A stretch of 38,157 bases of DNA from Desulfobulbus sp. Tol-SR. GTDB taxonomy: Bacteria; Desulfobacterota; Desulfobulbia; Desulfobulbales; Desulfocapsaceae. Shown here piece after piece: positions 16,138 through 24,903 of the stretch. The stretch spans positions 1 to 38,157 of the forward strand of contig JROS01000003.1 of the NCBI GenBank assembly GCA_000769715.1, in the 5' to 3' direction. Positions within the stretch are counted from its first letter, which is position 1. Each line of letters opens with the position of its first letter. The notes below the pieces were generated by a model, which was given only the letters and a program-made list of their open reading frames with translations, was not told the origin of the DNA and did no database searches. The translations under genes and the position numbers were made by a program.

Positions 16138-18423
16138 ATGCGATTACACCGACTCCCGCTCTTCGTCCTGATCGGCATGCTGCTGCTCACCGTTGCCGCC
16201 TGCTCCAATCCCGAGGCCAAAAAGGACAAGCACTACCAGAAGGCCCTGGAGTACATCAAGCAAAAGGACAACAGCGCCGCGGTGATCGAACTGCGCAACG
16301 CCATCCAGATCGACCCGAAATTCGCCGCCGCCCGCTACCAGCTCGGCCTCCTGTACCTGCAGCAGAATGATCCCCGCAGTGCCTTTGCCGAACTGCAGCG
16401 GACTGCGAGCCTCGATCCGAACAACCTCGATGCCGCGGTCAAGGTCGCCGAATTCCAGCTGCTCTCCAACAACAAGGAGGAGAGCCGCAAATATGTCGAC
16501 CGGGTTCTGGCCAAGGATCCCAAACATGCCGATGCCCTGGCCCTGCTCGCCAACATCGAGCTCATCGCCGGCAATTTCCCGGCGGCGGAAGAGGCCGTCG
16601 CCAAGGTTGACGCCAAGCAGCGCGAGACCGACCGCTTCTACAATATCCGCGGCCGGATCTACGGCGCCCAGCAGAAGTGGCAGGAATGCCGGGCGATGTT
16701 CGAGAAGGCGATCGAACTGGGACCGGATAATTTTGCCAATTACCGCACCCTGCTGCTGTTTTTCGAGCAGCAGAAGATGAACGCTGATGCGGAAAAACTC
16801 CTGGCCACGATCCAGGAGAAGTTCCCGGACAACGCCCAGGCCCATCTGATGATGGCGTCGATGTACCAATCGAAGAAAGAACCGGCCAAGGCGGTCGAGG
16901 AAATCAGAAAGGCCATCGCCCTCGAACCCGAGAATGTCCGTTACCGGCTGATGCTGGTCGATTTCTACAAATCGCAGAATCAGGCGGAGGCGGCGGAGAA
17001 GGAACTGCGCGCCGCCCTCAAGGATAAACCGGATACGATCGAATACCAGTCAGCCCTGGCCGAACTGCTGTTCGATCGGCAAAAGACCGATGAGGCGAAA
17101 ACGATCATGGACGCCATCCTGGCCAAGAATCCCGAACATGGCGGTGCCAACCTCCTCAAGGCCAGGTTCCTGCTGAAGGAGGGGAAGAAGCGCGAAGCCG
17201 TCGACATCCTGACACCGCTGACCACCAATTATCCGAAATGGCCCGAACCCTACTTCTACCTGGCCGTCGCCCACCTCGGGCTCGGCGAGGGCGAACTCGC
17301 CCAGAAGGATGTCGACACGGCCCTCCAGCATGGTCCCGGAGTCAGCCGCTACCATGCGCTGGCCGCCCAGCTGGCCCTGATCAAGGGCGAGAGCGAGACC
17401 GCCGGCAAGGAGGCGACCATCGCCCTGCGGCTCGACCCCCGCAATTACGGGGCCGCCAAGATCCTGGCCAAGGCCCTGATCCAGGACAAGAAGTTCAAGG
17501 AGGCGGTGTCGCTGATCGAGGGCATGCTAAAGCAGGTGCCCGGTGACACCGATCTCATCGGCAACCTCGGCCTCGCCTACCTCGGGCTGAAGGACAAGGA
17601 CAAGGCCAGGGAGACCTTCGCCCGCCTCCTCGAGGCCGCTCCCGACAACTCCAGGGCCCTGGCCTTCCTGACGGCCCTGACGGCGGACAAGGACCTGGAC
17701 AAGGCCATTGCCTTCGTTCAGGACCACATCACCAAGGCCCCCAAAGCCGGCGGCCACTACATGCTGCTCGGCGACCTGCTGGCCCGGCAGAAGAAGAACG
17801 AAGAGGCCATCGCCGCCTTCAACAAGGCCCAGGAACTGGCGCCGGACAACCCCCAGCCGTACATCGTCACGGCCCGGCTGATGGCATCCCTGGGCAAAAC
17901 CGACCAGGCGGTCGGAGAATTGTCCCAGCTGCTGGTCAAACAGCCGGATTCCCTGCCTGCCAACATGGGGCTTGCCACCCTGTATGAAATCCAGGGCAAG
18001 CACCAGGAGGCCAAGGAGAAGTACAAGAAGGTCCTCACCCTCGACCCCAATTCCGCCGCTGCCGCCAACAACCTGGCCTGGATCATCGCCTCGGAGAAGG
18101 ACGGCGATCTCGGCGAGGCCCTGCGCCTGGCGATGCTCGCCAAGCAGGCCATGCCCGACGAACCGCACATCGCCGACACCCTCGGCTTCGTCCACCTGCA
18201 GCGCCAGTCCTATCCGCTGGCCATCGCCCAGTTCCAGCAGGCCCTCGACAACCGCCCCGATGACCCGATCATCACCATGCATCTGGCCCAGGCCCAATAC
18301 GGCAAGGGCGACAAGGACGAAGCGGTCGCGACGCTGAAGAAGGCGCTGGCGTCGAAGGACGAGTTCAAGGAACGGGGTGAGGCGGAGGGGATGCTGAAGC
18401 AGTGGGAGTCTTCTGCAAAATGA
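16138..18423 (+). CDS. prsT: TPR-repeat lipoprotein, PrsT-like (PEP-CTERM system type)
   Basis: This 761-residue protein starts with a lipoprotein signal (hydrophobic core, then TVAAC; lipid-bearing Cys 22). Nearly all the rest is tandem 34-residue TPR units, recognisable by repeated patterns such as AAVIELRNAIQIDP, AIAAFNKAQELAPDNPQ and AAAANNLAWIIA, about 18-20 units by eye. Long TPR lipoproteins of this kind (PrsT) are a regular part of PEP-CTERM/exosortase exopolysaccharide loci, where they probably scaffold envelope assembly proteins. It is alone on the plus strand, divergent from the wza-barrel pair and followed by a large repeat cluster. It is somewhat shorter than typical PrsT proteins (around 900 residues, from memory). 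Assignment to PrsT rests on architecture and neighbours. Confidence 0.8.
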   Translation: MRLHRLPLFVLIGMLLLTVAACSNPEAKKDKHYQKALEYIKQKDNSAAVIELRNAIQIDPKFAAARYQLGLLYLQQNDPRSAFAELQRTASLDPNNLDAAVKVAEFQLLSNNKEESRKYVDRVLAKDPKHADALALLANIELIAGNFPAAEEAVAKVDAKQRETDRFYNIRGRIYGAQQKWQECRAMFEKAIELGPDNFANYRTLLLFFEQQKMNADAEKLLATIQEKFPDNAQAHLMMASMYQSKKEPAKAVEEIRKAIALEPENVRYRLMLVDFYKSQNQAEAAEKELRAALKDKPDTIEYQSALAELLFDRQKTDEAKTIMDAILAKNPEHGGANLLKARFLLKEGKKREAVDILTPLTTNYPKWPEPYFYLAVAHLGLGEGELAQKDVDTALQHGPGVSRYHALAAQLALIKGESETAGKEATIALRLDPRNYGAAKILAKALIQDKKFKEAVSLIEGMLKQVPGDTDLIGNLGLAYLGLKDKDKARETFARLLEAAPDNSRALAFLTALTADKDLDKAIAFVQDHITKAPKAGGHYMLLGDLLARQKKNEEAIAAFNKAQELAPDNPQPYIVTARLMASLGKTDQAVGELSQLLVKQPDSLPANMGLATLYEIQGKHQEAKEKYKKVLTLDPNSAAAANNLAWIIASEKDGDLGEALRLAMLAKQAMPDEPHIADTLGFVHLQRQSYPLAIAQFQQALDNRPDDPIITMHLAQAQYGKGDKDEAVATLKKALASKDEFKERGEAEGMLKQWESSAK

Positions 18424-18460
18424 AAGTCGGCATGTCGTGGTAATCAGGCCTTCCCGCCTC

Positions 18461-18560
18461 TGTCGGCTCGACCTGCCTACTGCCATTTCGACCTGCCCCT
18501 TGGCATTTCGACCTGCCCCTTGGTATTTCGACCTGCCCCTTGGCATTTCGAGCTGCCTCC
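18461..18560. repeat. Tandem 20-bp repeat derived from the CTGTCAT element end
   Basis: Just after the prsT stop, a unit close to TGGCATTTCGACCTGCCCCT is repeated head to tail with exact 20-bp spacing, four clear units (18481-18560) plus a degenerate one before. The tract runs straight into a TTGTCATTTCGAGCG element end, so it looks like local amplification of that end with a changed second half. Confidence 0.8.
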
Positions 18561-19085
18561 TTGTCATTTCGAGCGATAGCGAGAAATCTCGTCCTTCGTG
18601 GCAAGAGATCTCCCCCTTCCCCCGCTGTCATCTCGACCGCAAGGGAGAGATCTCAAGCAGGCCTGGGAGTAATCCTCAGCAGGAAAAAACAGATTTCTCG
18701 CTTCGCTTCGAAATGACAGAGGGGATGTTATCACGACCTTCGCCCTACCGGGAACAACGAGATTTCTCGCTAGCGATCGAAATGACAAGAAAAATGCTCG
18801 AAATGACAGTGGTGGGTATCGCGACCCTCCCCCGCTGTCATCTCGACCAAAGGGAGAGATCTCATGCGGCCATCATCCGCCCCAAGAAAGGCAGCCTCGG
18901 CAACACGAGATTTTTTCTCGCTTCGCTTCGAAATGACAGCGGGGGCGGGATCATGGCCTTCGCCCTACCGGGAACAACGAGATTTCTCGCTAGCGCTCGA
19001 AATGACAGAGAAAAAAAACGAAATGACAGCGGGGGCTTTATCACGGCCTTCGCCCTACCGGGAAGGTCGAGATGACAGAGGCGCA
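18561..19085. repeat. Cluster of CTGTCAT-ended palindromic elements (joint 2)
   Basis: This fills most of the 940-bp gene-free gap 18424-19363. Complete elements lie at 18625-18719 and 18835-18939, both inverted relative to the copies in joints 1, 3 and 4. Partial copies carrying CTTCGCCCTACCGGGAA with CGAGATTTCTCGC lie near 18740-18790, 18955-19010 and 19040-19080. The interior of 18835-18939 matches the interior of the other long copies (a GCGGATGATG block on the opposite strand). No gene is supported here. Confidence 0.8.
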
Positions 19086-19165
19086 GGTCGAGATGGCAAG
19101 AAATTAGAAGTGGTTCAGAAACAGAAGGAAGCAAAAGCCGCCGGACGGCCCGATTGCCGCCGGAG

Positions 19166-19242
19166 TTAACCCTACAACGGCACTTATGAACATGTGTACC
19201 ACATGCTGTAGGTCGCTTTGACATGTTGCGTTGTAGGGTTAA
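19166..19242. repeat. Perfect 14-bp inverted repeat enclosing a smaller hairpin
   Basis: TTAACCCTACAACG at 19166-19179 is exactly inverted at 19229-19242. Inside, CATGTG at 19191-19196 and CACATG at 19200-19205 form a second small stem. It has the size and shape of a miniature inverted-repeat element or a solo structured site. No T-run follows, so it is not an obvious terminator. Confidence 0.6.
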
Positions 19243-19255
19243 GCCGTCGTCAAAC

Positions 19256-19342
19256 AATAACCGTTACACAGAAATACCTTTCCGGCATAAGGGGCCGTAA
19301 CGAAATGGTGAAAAATGTAACGGTTATTTCGTAACGGCCCCT
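19256..19342. repeat. Interleaved inverted repeats with GTAACGG half-sites upstream of elbB
   Basis: Arm A, AATAACCGTTACA (19256-19268), is perfectly inverted at 19316-19328. Arm B (19290-19306, core GGGGCCGTAACG) is inverted with one mismatch at 19326-19342. The order A-B-A'-B' is interleaved, and A' and B' share three bases, so the two stems compete or form a pseudoknot. GTAACGG recurs at 19317 and 19331. The elbB ribosome site starts about ten bases downstream. It may be a binding-site cluster, a structured leader or the remnant of a mobile element. Confidence 0.6.
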
Positions 19343-19363
19343 AAGTAAACAGGGAGGAACACC

Positions 19364-20026
19364 ATGAGCAGCAAACCATCGATCGCCGTCATCCTCGCCG
19401 GATGCGGCAACAAGGACGGGGCCGAGATCCACGAGGCGACCCTGACCCTCTGGGCCATCCACCGGCACGGCGCCGACTACCAGTGCTATGCCCCGGACAA
19501 GAAGCAGCACCACGTTCTCAATCACATCACCGGCGAGGAGATGGCGGAGGAGCGCAACGTCCTGATCGAGTCAGCCCGGATTGCCCGGGGCAACATCAAG
19601 AGTCTCGCCCAGTTCGACGCCACGGCCCATGACGTCCTGATCCTGCCCGGCGGTTTCGGGGCGGCGAAGAACCTCTGCTCCTACGCCTTTGACGGTCCCG
19701 AGTGCACGGTCGACGAGTCGGTCGCCGCCGCGGTCCGGGCGATGCATGCGGCAAAGAAACCGATCGGAGCCCTGTGCATCGCCCCGGTGATCCTCGCCCG
19801 TCTCCTGCCCAATGTCATGGTGACGGTCGGCAGCGATCTCCAGACGGCGGACAATATCACCCGGATGGGGGCCCGCCACCAGAAAACGACGCATGGCGAG
19901 ATCGCGGTGGATACGACCAACCGGGTCGTCACCACCCCGTGTTATATGCTCGATGCCCGGGTGGACCAGATTGGCGAGGGTGTGGAACAGCTGGTTATCG
20001 CCCTATTGGAGATGGTCGGGAAATGA
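19364..20026 (+). CDS. elbB: ElbB, DJ-1/PfpI-like isoprenoid-biosynthesis-associated glyoxalase
   Basis: A 220-residue cytoplasmic protein of the class I glutamine amidotransferase/DJ-1 fold. The start VILAGCGNKDGAEIHEATLTL is diagnostic of ElbB, as are APDKKQHHVLNHITGE and DVLILPGGFGAAKNL. The nucleophile elbow GALCIAPV carries the reactive Cys. ElbB shows glyoxalase activity in vitro and was linked to isoprenoid synthesis in E. coli, but its cellular role is not settled. The ATG has a strong AGGGAGG seven bases upstream. It stands alone on the plus strand, convergent with mnmE (28-bp gap), and its leader holds the interleaved inverted repeats. Confidence 0.93.
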   Translation: MSSKPSIAVILAGCGNKDGAEIHEATLTLWAIHRHGADYQCYAPDKKQHHVLNHITGEEMAEERNVLIESARIARGNIKSLAQFDATAHDVLILPGGFGAAKNLCSYAFDGPECTVDESVAAAVRAMHAAKKPIGALCIAPVILARLLPNVMVTVGSDLQTADNITRMGARHQKTTHGEIAVDTTNRVVTTPCYMLDARVDQIGEGVEQLVIALLEMVGK

Positions 20027-20054
20027 TCGGCTGAGAAGCCGGCGGCGGCCGCAG

Positions 20055-21443
20055 CTATTTGCCAAGGCAGAACTGGGTGAAGATGACATCGAGGATGTCA
20101 TCGGCGGTGGTGAGGCCGACGATCTCCCCCAGTTGCTCCAGGCATTCCTGGATATCGACGGCGATCAGGTCGCAGCTGCTGCCTTCCGCCAGGGAGGCGG
20201 CAATGCGGCTGCAGGCGGCCTCGGCCCGGAGCAGGGCCTGGCGGTGGCGCAGGTTGGGGGCGCAGCCGTCCTCCTGCCACTGGTCGCGGCCGCCGACCAC
20301 GGCGGCGAAGATCGCCTGCCTGAGATCCTCGATCCCGCTCTGGTGCCGGGCCGAGATCCGCACTGCGGGACCGGTCAGACCTTGCGCCGCAAAGTCCCTG
20401 GCCGTCTCCCGGCACAGATCCGACTTGTTGACCACGACGATCAGCGGCTTGGCCGCCACCATCCGGTAGAGGCGGAGATCGGCTTCGGTCGGGTCGCGGC
20501 TGCCGTCGACCATGAACAGCACCAGATCGGCCTGCTGCAGCAGCAGTTTCGCCCGCTTGATCCCCAGCTCCTCGACCTCCTCGGCATGATCGCGAATCCC
20601 GGCGGTATCGATGATCCGCACCGGTATCCCCTCGATGTCGAGGTACTCCTCGATCGAATCCCGGGTCGTCCCCGGGATGGCGGTGACCAGTGCCCGTTCC
20701 TCCTGCAGCAGGGCGTTGAGCAGGCTCGATTTGCCGACATTGGGCACCCCGGCGATGACCACCGAGATCCCGTCGCGCAGGATCCGTCCTTGATCGGCCG
20801 AGGCGATCAGCGCCTGCAGGGGCTGGGCGACCTGCTCCTGCAGAATCTGATCGAGATGGCCGTGGTCGACGATCTCGGCATCCTCGTCGGGGAAATCGAT
20901 CGCCACCTCGATGAACGCCTTCATCTGCATCAGCCCCTGGCGGATGGCCTCGATCCGCTGATACAGTGCCCCGGCCAGCTGGGCCTGGGCCTGGTCGATG
21001 CCTTTTCTGGTCTTCGCCGCCAGGATATCGATCACCGCCTCGGCCCGGGTCAGATCGATCCGGCCGTTGAGAAAGGCCCGCTTGGTGAATTCGCCGGGAT
21101 CGGCGAGCCGGACGCCGGCGGCCAGGATCAGTTCGAGGATCCGGCTGAGCAGGAGATAGCTGCCGTGGCAGTGGATCTCGACGACATCCTCGCGGGTATA
21201 GGTGCGGGGGGCCTGCATGAAGACGGCCAGAACCTCATCGACGATCCTGTCTGCGCCTGGCTCGACGATATGGCCGTAGTAGAGCTGGTGACTGCGAAAC
21301 CGCCAGCCGCGGTCATGGGGCTGAAAGAGCCGTTGCAGGACGGGCAGAGCCTGGCCGCCACTGATCCGGATAATTCCGATCCCTCCCGAGCCCGGCGGGG
21401 TGGAAATGGCGGCGATGGATTGCTCGGTTCTATCTGCAGGCAT
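20055..21443 (-). CDS. mnmE: tRNA modification GTPase MnmE
   Basis: A 462-residue potassium-dependent GTPase that works with MnmG to place an (amino)methyl group on wobble uridine 34 of certain tRNAs. The N-terminal folate-binding domain includes AAISTPPGSGGIGIIRISG. The helical domain is interrupted by a G domain with P-loop GVPNVGKSS, G2-G3 (PGTTRDSIEEYLDI, DTAG) and NKSD. The protein ends in FCLGK, with the conserved C-terminal cysteine needed for catalysis. The ATG at 21443 is preferred to a GTG one codon upstream. It is the last gene of the rpmH-rnpA-yidD-yidC-jag-mnmE string. Its partner mnmG lies about 8 kb away on the other strand. Confidence 0.97.
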   Translation of the reverse strand: MPADRTEQSIAAISTPPGSGGIGIIRISGGQALPVLQRLFQPHDRGWRFRSHQLYYGHIVEPGADRIVDEVLAVFMQAPRTYTREDVVEIHCHGSYLLLSRILELILAAGVRLADPGEFTKRAFLNGRIDLTRAEAVIDILAAKTRKGIDQAQAQLAGALYQRIEAIRQGLMQMKAFIEVAIDFPDEDAEIVDHGHLDQILQEQVAQPLQALIASADQGRILRDGISVVIAGVPNVGKSSLLNALLQEERALVTAIPGTTRDSIEEYLDIEGIPVRIIDTAGIRDHAEEVEELGIKRAKLLLQQADLVLFMVDGSRDPTEADLRLYRMVAAKPLIVVVNKSDLCRETARDFAAQGLTGPAVRISARHQSGIEDLRQAIFAAVVGGRDQWQEDGCAPNLRHRQALLRAEAACSRIAASLAEGSSCDLIAVDIQECLEQLGEIVGLTTADDILDVIFTQFCLGK

Positions 21444-21533
21444 CACGGCACCGATCGGCCGGTGGCCGGCACCGGCTCTTGAGGAAGAGGAGAAGGGACG
21501 CTGTGCGGGTCGCTGGACGTTACATGAGTCGGC

Positions 21534-22502
21534 TCAACTGTCGCTCTCATCGGCCGGCGACCCGTTGCCCCGGCCCTTCCGTCCCCGCGGGGCCGGCTTT
21601 TTGCGGCCGCCGTTGGGCCGGCCGCTGCCGCCCTTGCCCGGCTTGTAGATGAGGATTTTCTTGAACAGACCTTCGCCGACCGAGCGGCTGCGGATCTCCT
21701 TGTCCTCCTGGAGCACCATGTGGACCTCGCGCCGTTCCGAGGGATTCAGGCCGGGGATGGTCTGGGTCTTGCCGTCCTCCTTGACCAGGGCGGCCAGTTC
21801 GAGGGCCTTTTCCCGCAGTTCCTCGATCCGTTTCTGCCGGAATTCGCCGACGTCGATCGAGATCCGCAGCCGTTCTTCGGTCTTGCGGGCGACGATCTTG
21901 CGCAGGAGGTACTGCAGGCTGTCGAGAATCTTGCCGTCCTGGCCGGTCAACTCCTCCTCGTGCTCGCCGTGGATGGTGCAGACCACCGCCAGGCCATGAA
22001 CCTCGACCTCGACCCGGGACGGGATCTTCATCAGCTCGAGCAGCGTCGCCAGTTCCGCCTGGACGAGGGCAACCGCGTCGGCGCTGGCCTCGCCCGCCTC
22101 CTCCTCTTCCGCCAGGACCTCCTCGGCCGGTTCCTCGGCCGGGCTGTCGACGACCGGCTCAACCGGGGGCGGCGGAGTCTCCTTTGCCGGGGTCTCGCTC
22201 CGTTGCCGCCGAGCCGGCCTCTCATCCTTTTTCCGGGCCGGCGGGGCCAGTGGCGGCGGCTCGATGCTCACGGCTGCCGGCTCGACACTCACTGCTGCCG
22301 GTTCCCTGCTCACTGCCGGCTCGACCCTTTTAACCGCCGCCCGGATATGGGCCTTCTTCCGGCGCAGCCCGAAGATCCCGGTCGATCCGATCTCGACCAC
22401 CTCGATATCCAACTGTTCCTGCGGCACGTTCAATTCGGCGCAGGCCTGTCTGATCGCATCGGCGACTTCCTTGCCATAATAATCTTTCTTATTCAACGAC
22501 AT
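21534..22502 (-). CDS. jag: Jag/KhpB RNA-binding protein (Jag-N, KH, R3H)
   Basis: This 322-residue protein has the three Jag parts. An N-terminal Jag-N domain (YYGKEVADAIRQACAELN to STGIFGLRRKKAHIR) comes first. A Pro/Ala/Glu-rich linker from about 65 to 145 is followed by a KH domain with EEELTGQDGKILDSLQYLL and an R3H domain with NPSERREVHMVLQEDKEIRS. The tail is basic and glycine-rich. Jag (KhpB) binds RNA and in Firmicutes affects cell elongation; in other bacteria its position next to yidC is conserved but the role is less clear. The start has GGAG ten bases before the ATG. The linker is long and repetitive (the PAAVS motif occurs several times), which is common in the family. Confidence 0.93.
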   Translation of the reverse strand: MSLNKKDYYGKEVADAIRQACAELNVPQEQLDIEVVEIGSTGIFGLRRKKAHIRAAVKRVEPAVSREPAAVSVEPAAVSIEPPPLAPPARKKDERPARRQRSETPAKETPPPPVEPVVDSPAEEPAEEVLAEEEEAGEASADAVALVQAELATLLELMKIPSRVEVEVHGLAVVCTIHGEHEEELTGQDGKILDSLQYLLRKIVARKTEERLRISIDVGEFRQKRIEELREKALELAALVKEDGKTQTIPGLNPSERREVHMVLQEDKEIRSRSVGEGLFKKILIYKPGKGGSGRPNGGRKKPAPRGRKGRGNGSPADESDS

Positions 22503-22565
22503 CGAATATCTGCTCCAGGTTGTTCTCGATTCAGCGTAGTCTCACGGCCTGTCGGCCGCCATTGG

Positions 22566-24242
22566 TCATCGCGCCTTTTCAGGCACGGGCTTGCTGGTCC
22601 GGTTGATCATATACTGCTGCAGAATCGCCAGCAGGTTGTTGACAAACCAGTACAGCACGAGGCCGGAGGCGAAGTTGAGGAACATGAAGGTGAAAACGAC
22701 GGGCAGAAACATCATGATCTTGGCCTGGGTCGGGTCCGCCGTCGTCGGCGTCAATTTCTGCTGCAGGAACATCGAGGCGCCCATCAGCAGCGTGAGCACG
22801 GGAAGCCCGCCGAGATACGGGAGATCGAACCCGATCCACAGCCGGTCGGGGGCCGACAGATCGGTGATCCACAGCATGAACGGGGCATGGCGCAGTTCGA
22901 TGCACTGCAGCAGGACCTTGTACAGGGCGAAGAAGATCGGGATCTGCAGGACCATCGGCAGACAGCCGCCGAGGGGATTGACCTTGTAGGTCTTGTAGAG
23001 GCTCATGACCTCCTGGTTCATCCTGGCCGGGTCATCCTTGTACTTCTCCTTGATCTTCACCATCTTCGGCTGCAGCTTCTGCATATTCTTCATCGACTTC
23101 ATACCCTTCTGGGTAATCGGCCAGAAGACGGCCTTGAACAGGACGGTCACCAGGATGATGGCGATGCCGTAATTGCGGCAGAAACCATAGAAGAAGTTGA
23201 GCAGCCACAACGTCGGTTTGGCGATCACGTCGAACCAGCCGAAATTGACGGCCTTGTCGAGGTTGAAGCCGAGTTCCTTCAGCAGTGTCAGCTTCTTCGG
23301 GCCGTAAAAGACACGATAGGCATATTCTTTCGCCTGCCCCGGCTGCAGCGTGTCGAGGCTGCCGGCGACGACGGTGGCGGTGACGGCATCCGTTCCCTGC
23401 ATCGTGAAGCTGACGCCGCTGTCGGCCACCGGGATGATCCCGCAGAGGAAATAGTTGCTGGCGTAGCCGGCCCACTCGACCTTGCCCTGGATGGTCTTGG
23501 CGCCGTCGGCGAATTCCTTGGCCTTGACCTCATGGAGTGCGCCGTTGATGAAGGCGGAGGGACCGGCAAAGAGAAACTTGCTGGAGGCATTGTCGCCCCC
23601 CTCGAACGGGCTGTTGACCTGATGCAGTTGGGCAATCCCCTGCAAGGGCTGGTTGGAGGTGTTGGCCACCTTGACGGTCAGATCGATCAAATAGCTTTTG
23701 GTGTCGAAAGAAAACCTGCGCTCAATTTCGAGACCGTTGCCGGCACTGGCCTTCATGGTCAGAACGGCCTTGCCGTCCTTGCCGAAGACGACCTCCTGGG
23801 CATCGCCGGCATACAGCAGCCCGGCAGGGGCGGCGCTGCCCCATGAAAATTTCAACGGCCATCCCTGGTCGGCAGTGGTCTTCACCAGTTCTTTGCCCGG
23901 CGAGTCCTTGGCGATGCTCTCGGCATGCTCCTTCAGCACGAAACTCTTGATCGCCCCGCCGTCCTCGGTAAGCACGGCCTTGTAGAGGTCGGTTTCGACA
24001 GTGATCTCGCGGGCCGGGCGATCCGTCCTGACCGGTACGGCCGCGCCTGTCGGTTCGGCCTGGGGGGCGGTCAGAGCAGGGGCGGTATCGGCCTTCTTGT
24101 CGGTAGAAACGACCGCCGGCTGCTCCTTCGTCTGCTCCACCGGCGCCTGGGATTTATTGCCGAATCCGACAAAGAGATATTGATATCCAAGCAATATGAC
24201 GAATGAGATGATGATTGCCACAAAGGCTCTATAGGTATCCAT
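22566..24242 (-). CDS. yidC: Membrane protein insertase YidC
   Basis: A 558-residue inner-membrane insertase of the Gram-negative type. A first helix (AFVAIIISFVILLGYQYLF) is followed by a low-complexity stretch and a large periplasmic beta domain (residues about 75-335). The five-helix insertase core starts near FFYGFCRNYGIAIILV. The cytoplasmic hairpin MKSMKNMQKLQPKMVKIKEK and NPLGGCLPMVLQIPIFFALY are conserved signatures. In the hydrophilic groove a Lys (LFKAVFWPI) stands where E. coli has Arg; Lys at this place appears acceptable. It inserts membrane proteins alone or with Sec. It lies between yidD and jag in the conserved cluster. Confidence 0.97.
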   Translation of the reverse strand: MDTYRAFVAIIISFVILLGYQYLFVGFGNKSQAPVEQTKEQPAVVSTDKKADTAPALTAPQAEPTGAAVPVRTDRPAREITVETDLYKAVLTEDGGAIKSFVLKEHAESIAKDSPGKELVKTTADQGWPLKFSWGSAAPAGLLYAGDAQEVVFGKDGKAVLTMKASAGNGLEIERRFSFDTKSYLIDLTVKVANTSNQPLQGIAQLHQVNSPFEGGDNASSKFLFAGPSAFINGALHEVKAKEFADGAKTIQGKVEWAGYASNYFLCGIIPVADSGVSFTMQGTDAVTATVVAGSLDTLQPGQAKEYAYRVFYGPKKLTLLKELGFNLDKAVNFGWFDVIAKPTLWLLNFFYGFCRNYGIAIILVTVLFKAVFWPITQKGMKSMKNMQKLQPKMVKIKEKYKDDPARMNQEVMSLYKTYKVNPLGGCLPMVLQIPIFFALYKVLLQCIELRHAPFMLWITDLSAPDRLWIGFDLPYLGGLPVLTLLMGASMFLQQKLTPTTADPTQAKIMMFLPVVFTFMFLNFASGLVLYWFVNNLLAILQQYMINRTSKPVPEKAR

Positions 24243-24317
24243 GCATGTACCGTCTGATGTTGATCCGCCTGCACACCGGTCAGATTGTCGGCCCGGAGGC
24301 TGACATTCAACGAGGTT

Positions 24318-24545
24318 TTACCTGACAGGGTCGTAGCCGCCCGCGGAAAAGGGGTGACAGCGAAGGATGCGGCGGAGAGAGAGGAATGATCCCCGGAAGA
24401 CTCCATATTTTTCAATTGCCTGAATTGCGTAGGCGGAACAGGTAGGGGTGAAGCGGCAGCATGGGGGGAACAGCGGGGAGATGAGGTACTGGTATCCTCG
24501 AACGAGGATCACAAGAAAACGTCTGGCTATCTGAGAAATGCCCAC
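24318..24545 (-). CDS. yidD: Membrane protein insertion efficiency factor YidD
   Basis: A 75-residue protein of standard family length. It contains [37 protein letters not shown] and [13 protein letters not shown], which together define YidD. An amphipathic N-terminal helix associates it with the inner membrane near YidC. It starts with GTG directly after the rnpA stop (TGA then GTG), so it depends on translational coupling. Confidence 0.95.
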   Translation of the reverse strand: MGISQIARRFLVILVRGYQYLISPLFPPCCRFTPTCSAYAIQAIEKYGVFRGSFLSLRRILRCHPFSAGGYDPVR

Positions 24546-24899
24546 TCAGACCTCCTGGCCGGTAAATCTGCCGGCGAGTGAGGCCACGAACCGGCTGATA
24601 TCAACAGGTGCAGGCAGGGAAAAATCAGGACGAACGGCAAAAACGATATCCGCCCCGGGCGGATACAGTTCCTTGTCAAGGCGGAAAGATTCCCGGATTA
24701 TTCGCTTAATGCGGTTCCGCTTCACAGCCCCTCTGATTTTTCCATGCACGCTGATGCCGATCCGGCTGCGCCCTTCGGTATTGGTACGGCAGATAAGCGT
24801 GAACCCCTTGCCGTGCAAGCGCTTTCCCTGGCTGTACACCTTGTCAAACTCCCATCCCTTGCGAATCAGGGATTGCTTTGGAAGTCCATGCTGTTTCAA
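24546..24899 (-). CDS. rnpA: Ribonuclease P protein component
   Basis: The protein subunit of RNase P, which matures tRNA 5' ends. Visible family features are LPKQSLIRKGWEFDKVYSQG at the N-terminus and the RNR motif AVKRNRIKRIIRESFR near the middle, followed by the usual IVFAVRP strand. From a TTG at 24899 the protein has 117 residues, the normal length and N-terminus. The only upstream ATG in frame, at 24944, adds 15 residues unlike the family and overlaps rpmH by 41 bp. Neither start has a clear ribosome site, so coupling to rpmH translation is likely. The start remains the uncertain part; the identity does not. Confidence 0.93.
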   Translation of the reverse strand: MKQHGLPKQSLIRKGWEFDKVYSQGKRLHGKGFTLICRTNTEGRSRIGISVHGKIRGAVKRNRIKRIIRESFRLDKELYPPGADIVFAVRPDFSLPAPVDISRFVASLAGRFTGQEV

Positions 24900-24903
24900 G
24901 GGA

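Noticed and set aside
18461-19085. Possible CRISPR array
   Set aside because: Repeats are of unequal spacing and orientation, spacers are not unique, units are palindromic with inverted ends, and no cas genes are nearby.
19893-21482. 529-codon open frame on the plus strand opposite mnmE
   Set aside because: Starts inside elbB and runs antisense to mnmE; no recognisable motif.
21720-23846. 708-codon open frame on the plus strand opposite jag-yidC
   Set aside because: Antisense shadow of two well-recognised genes; composition is unlike a protein and there is no start context.
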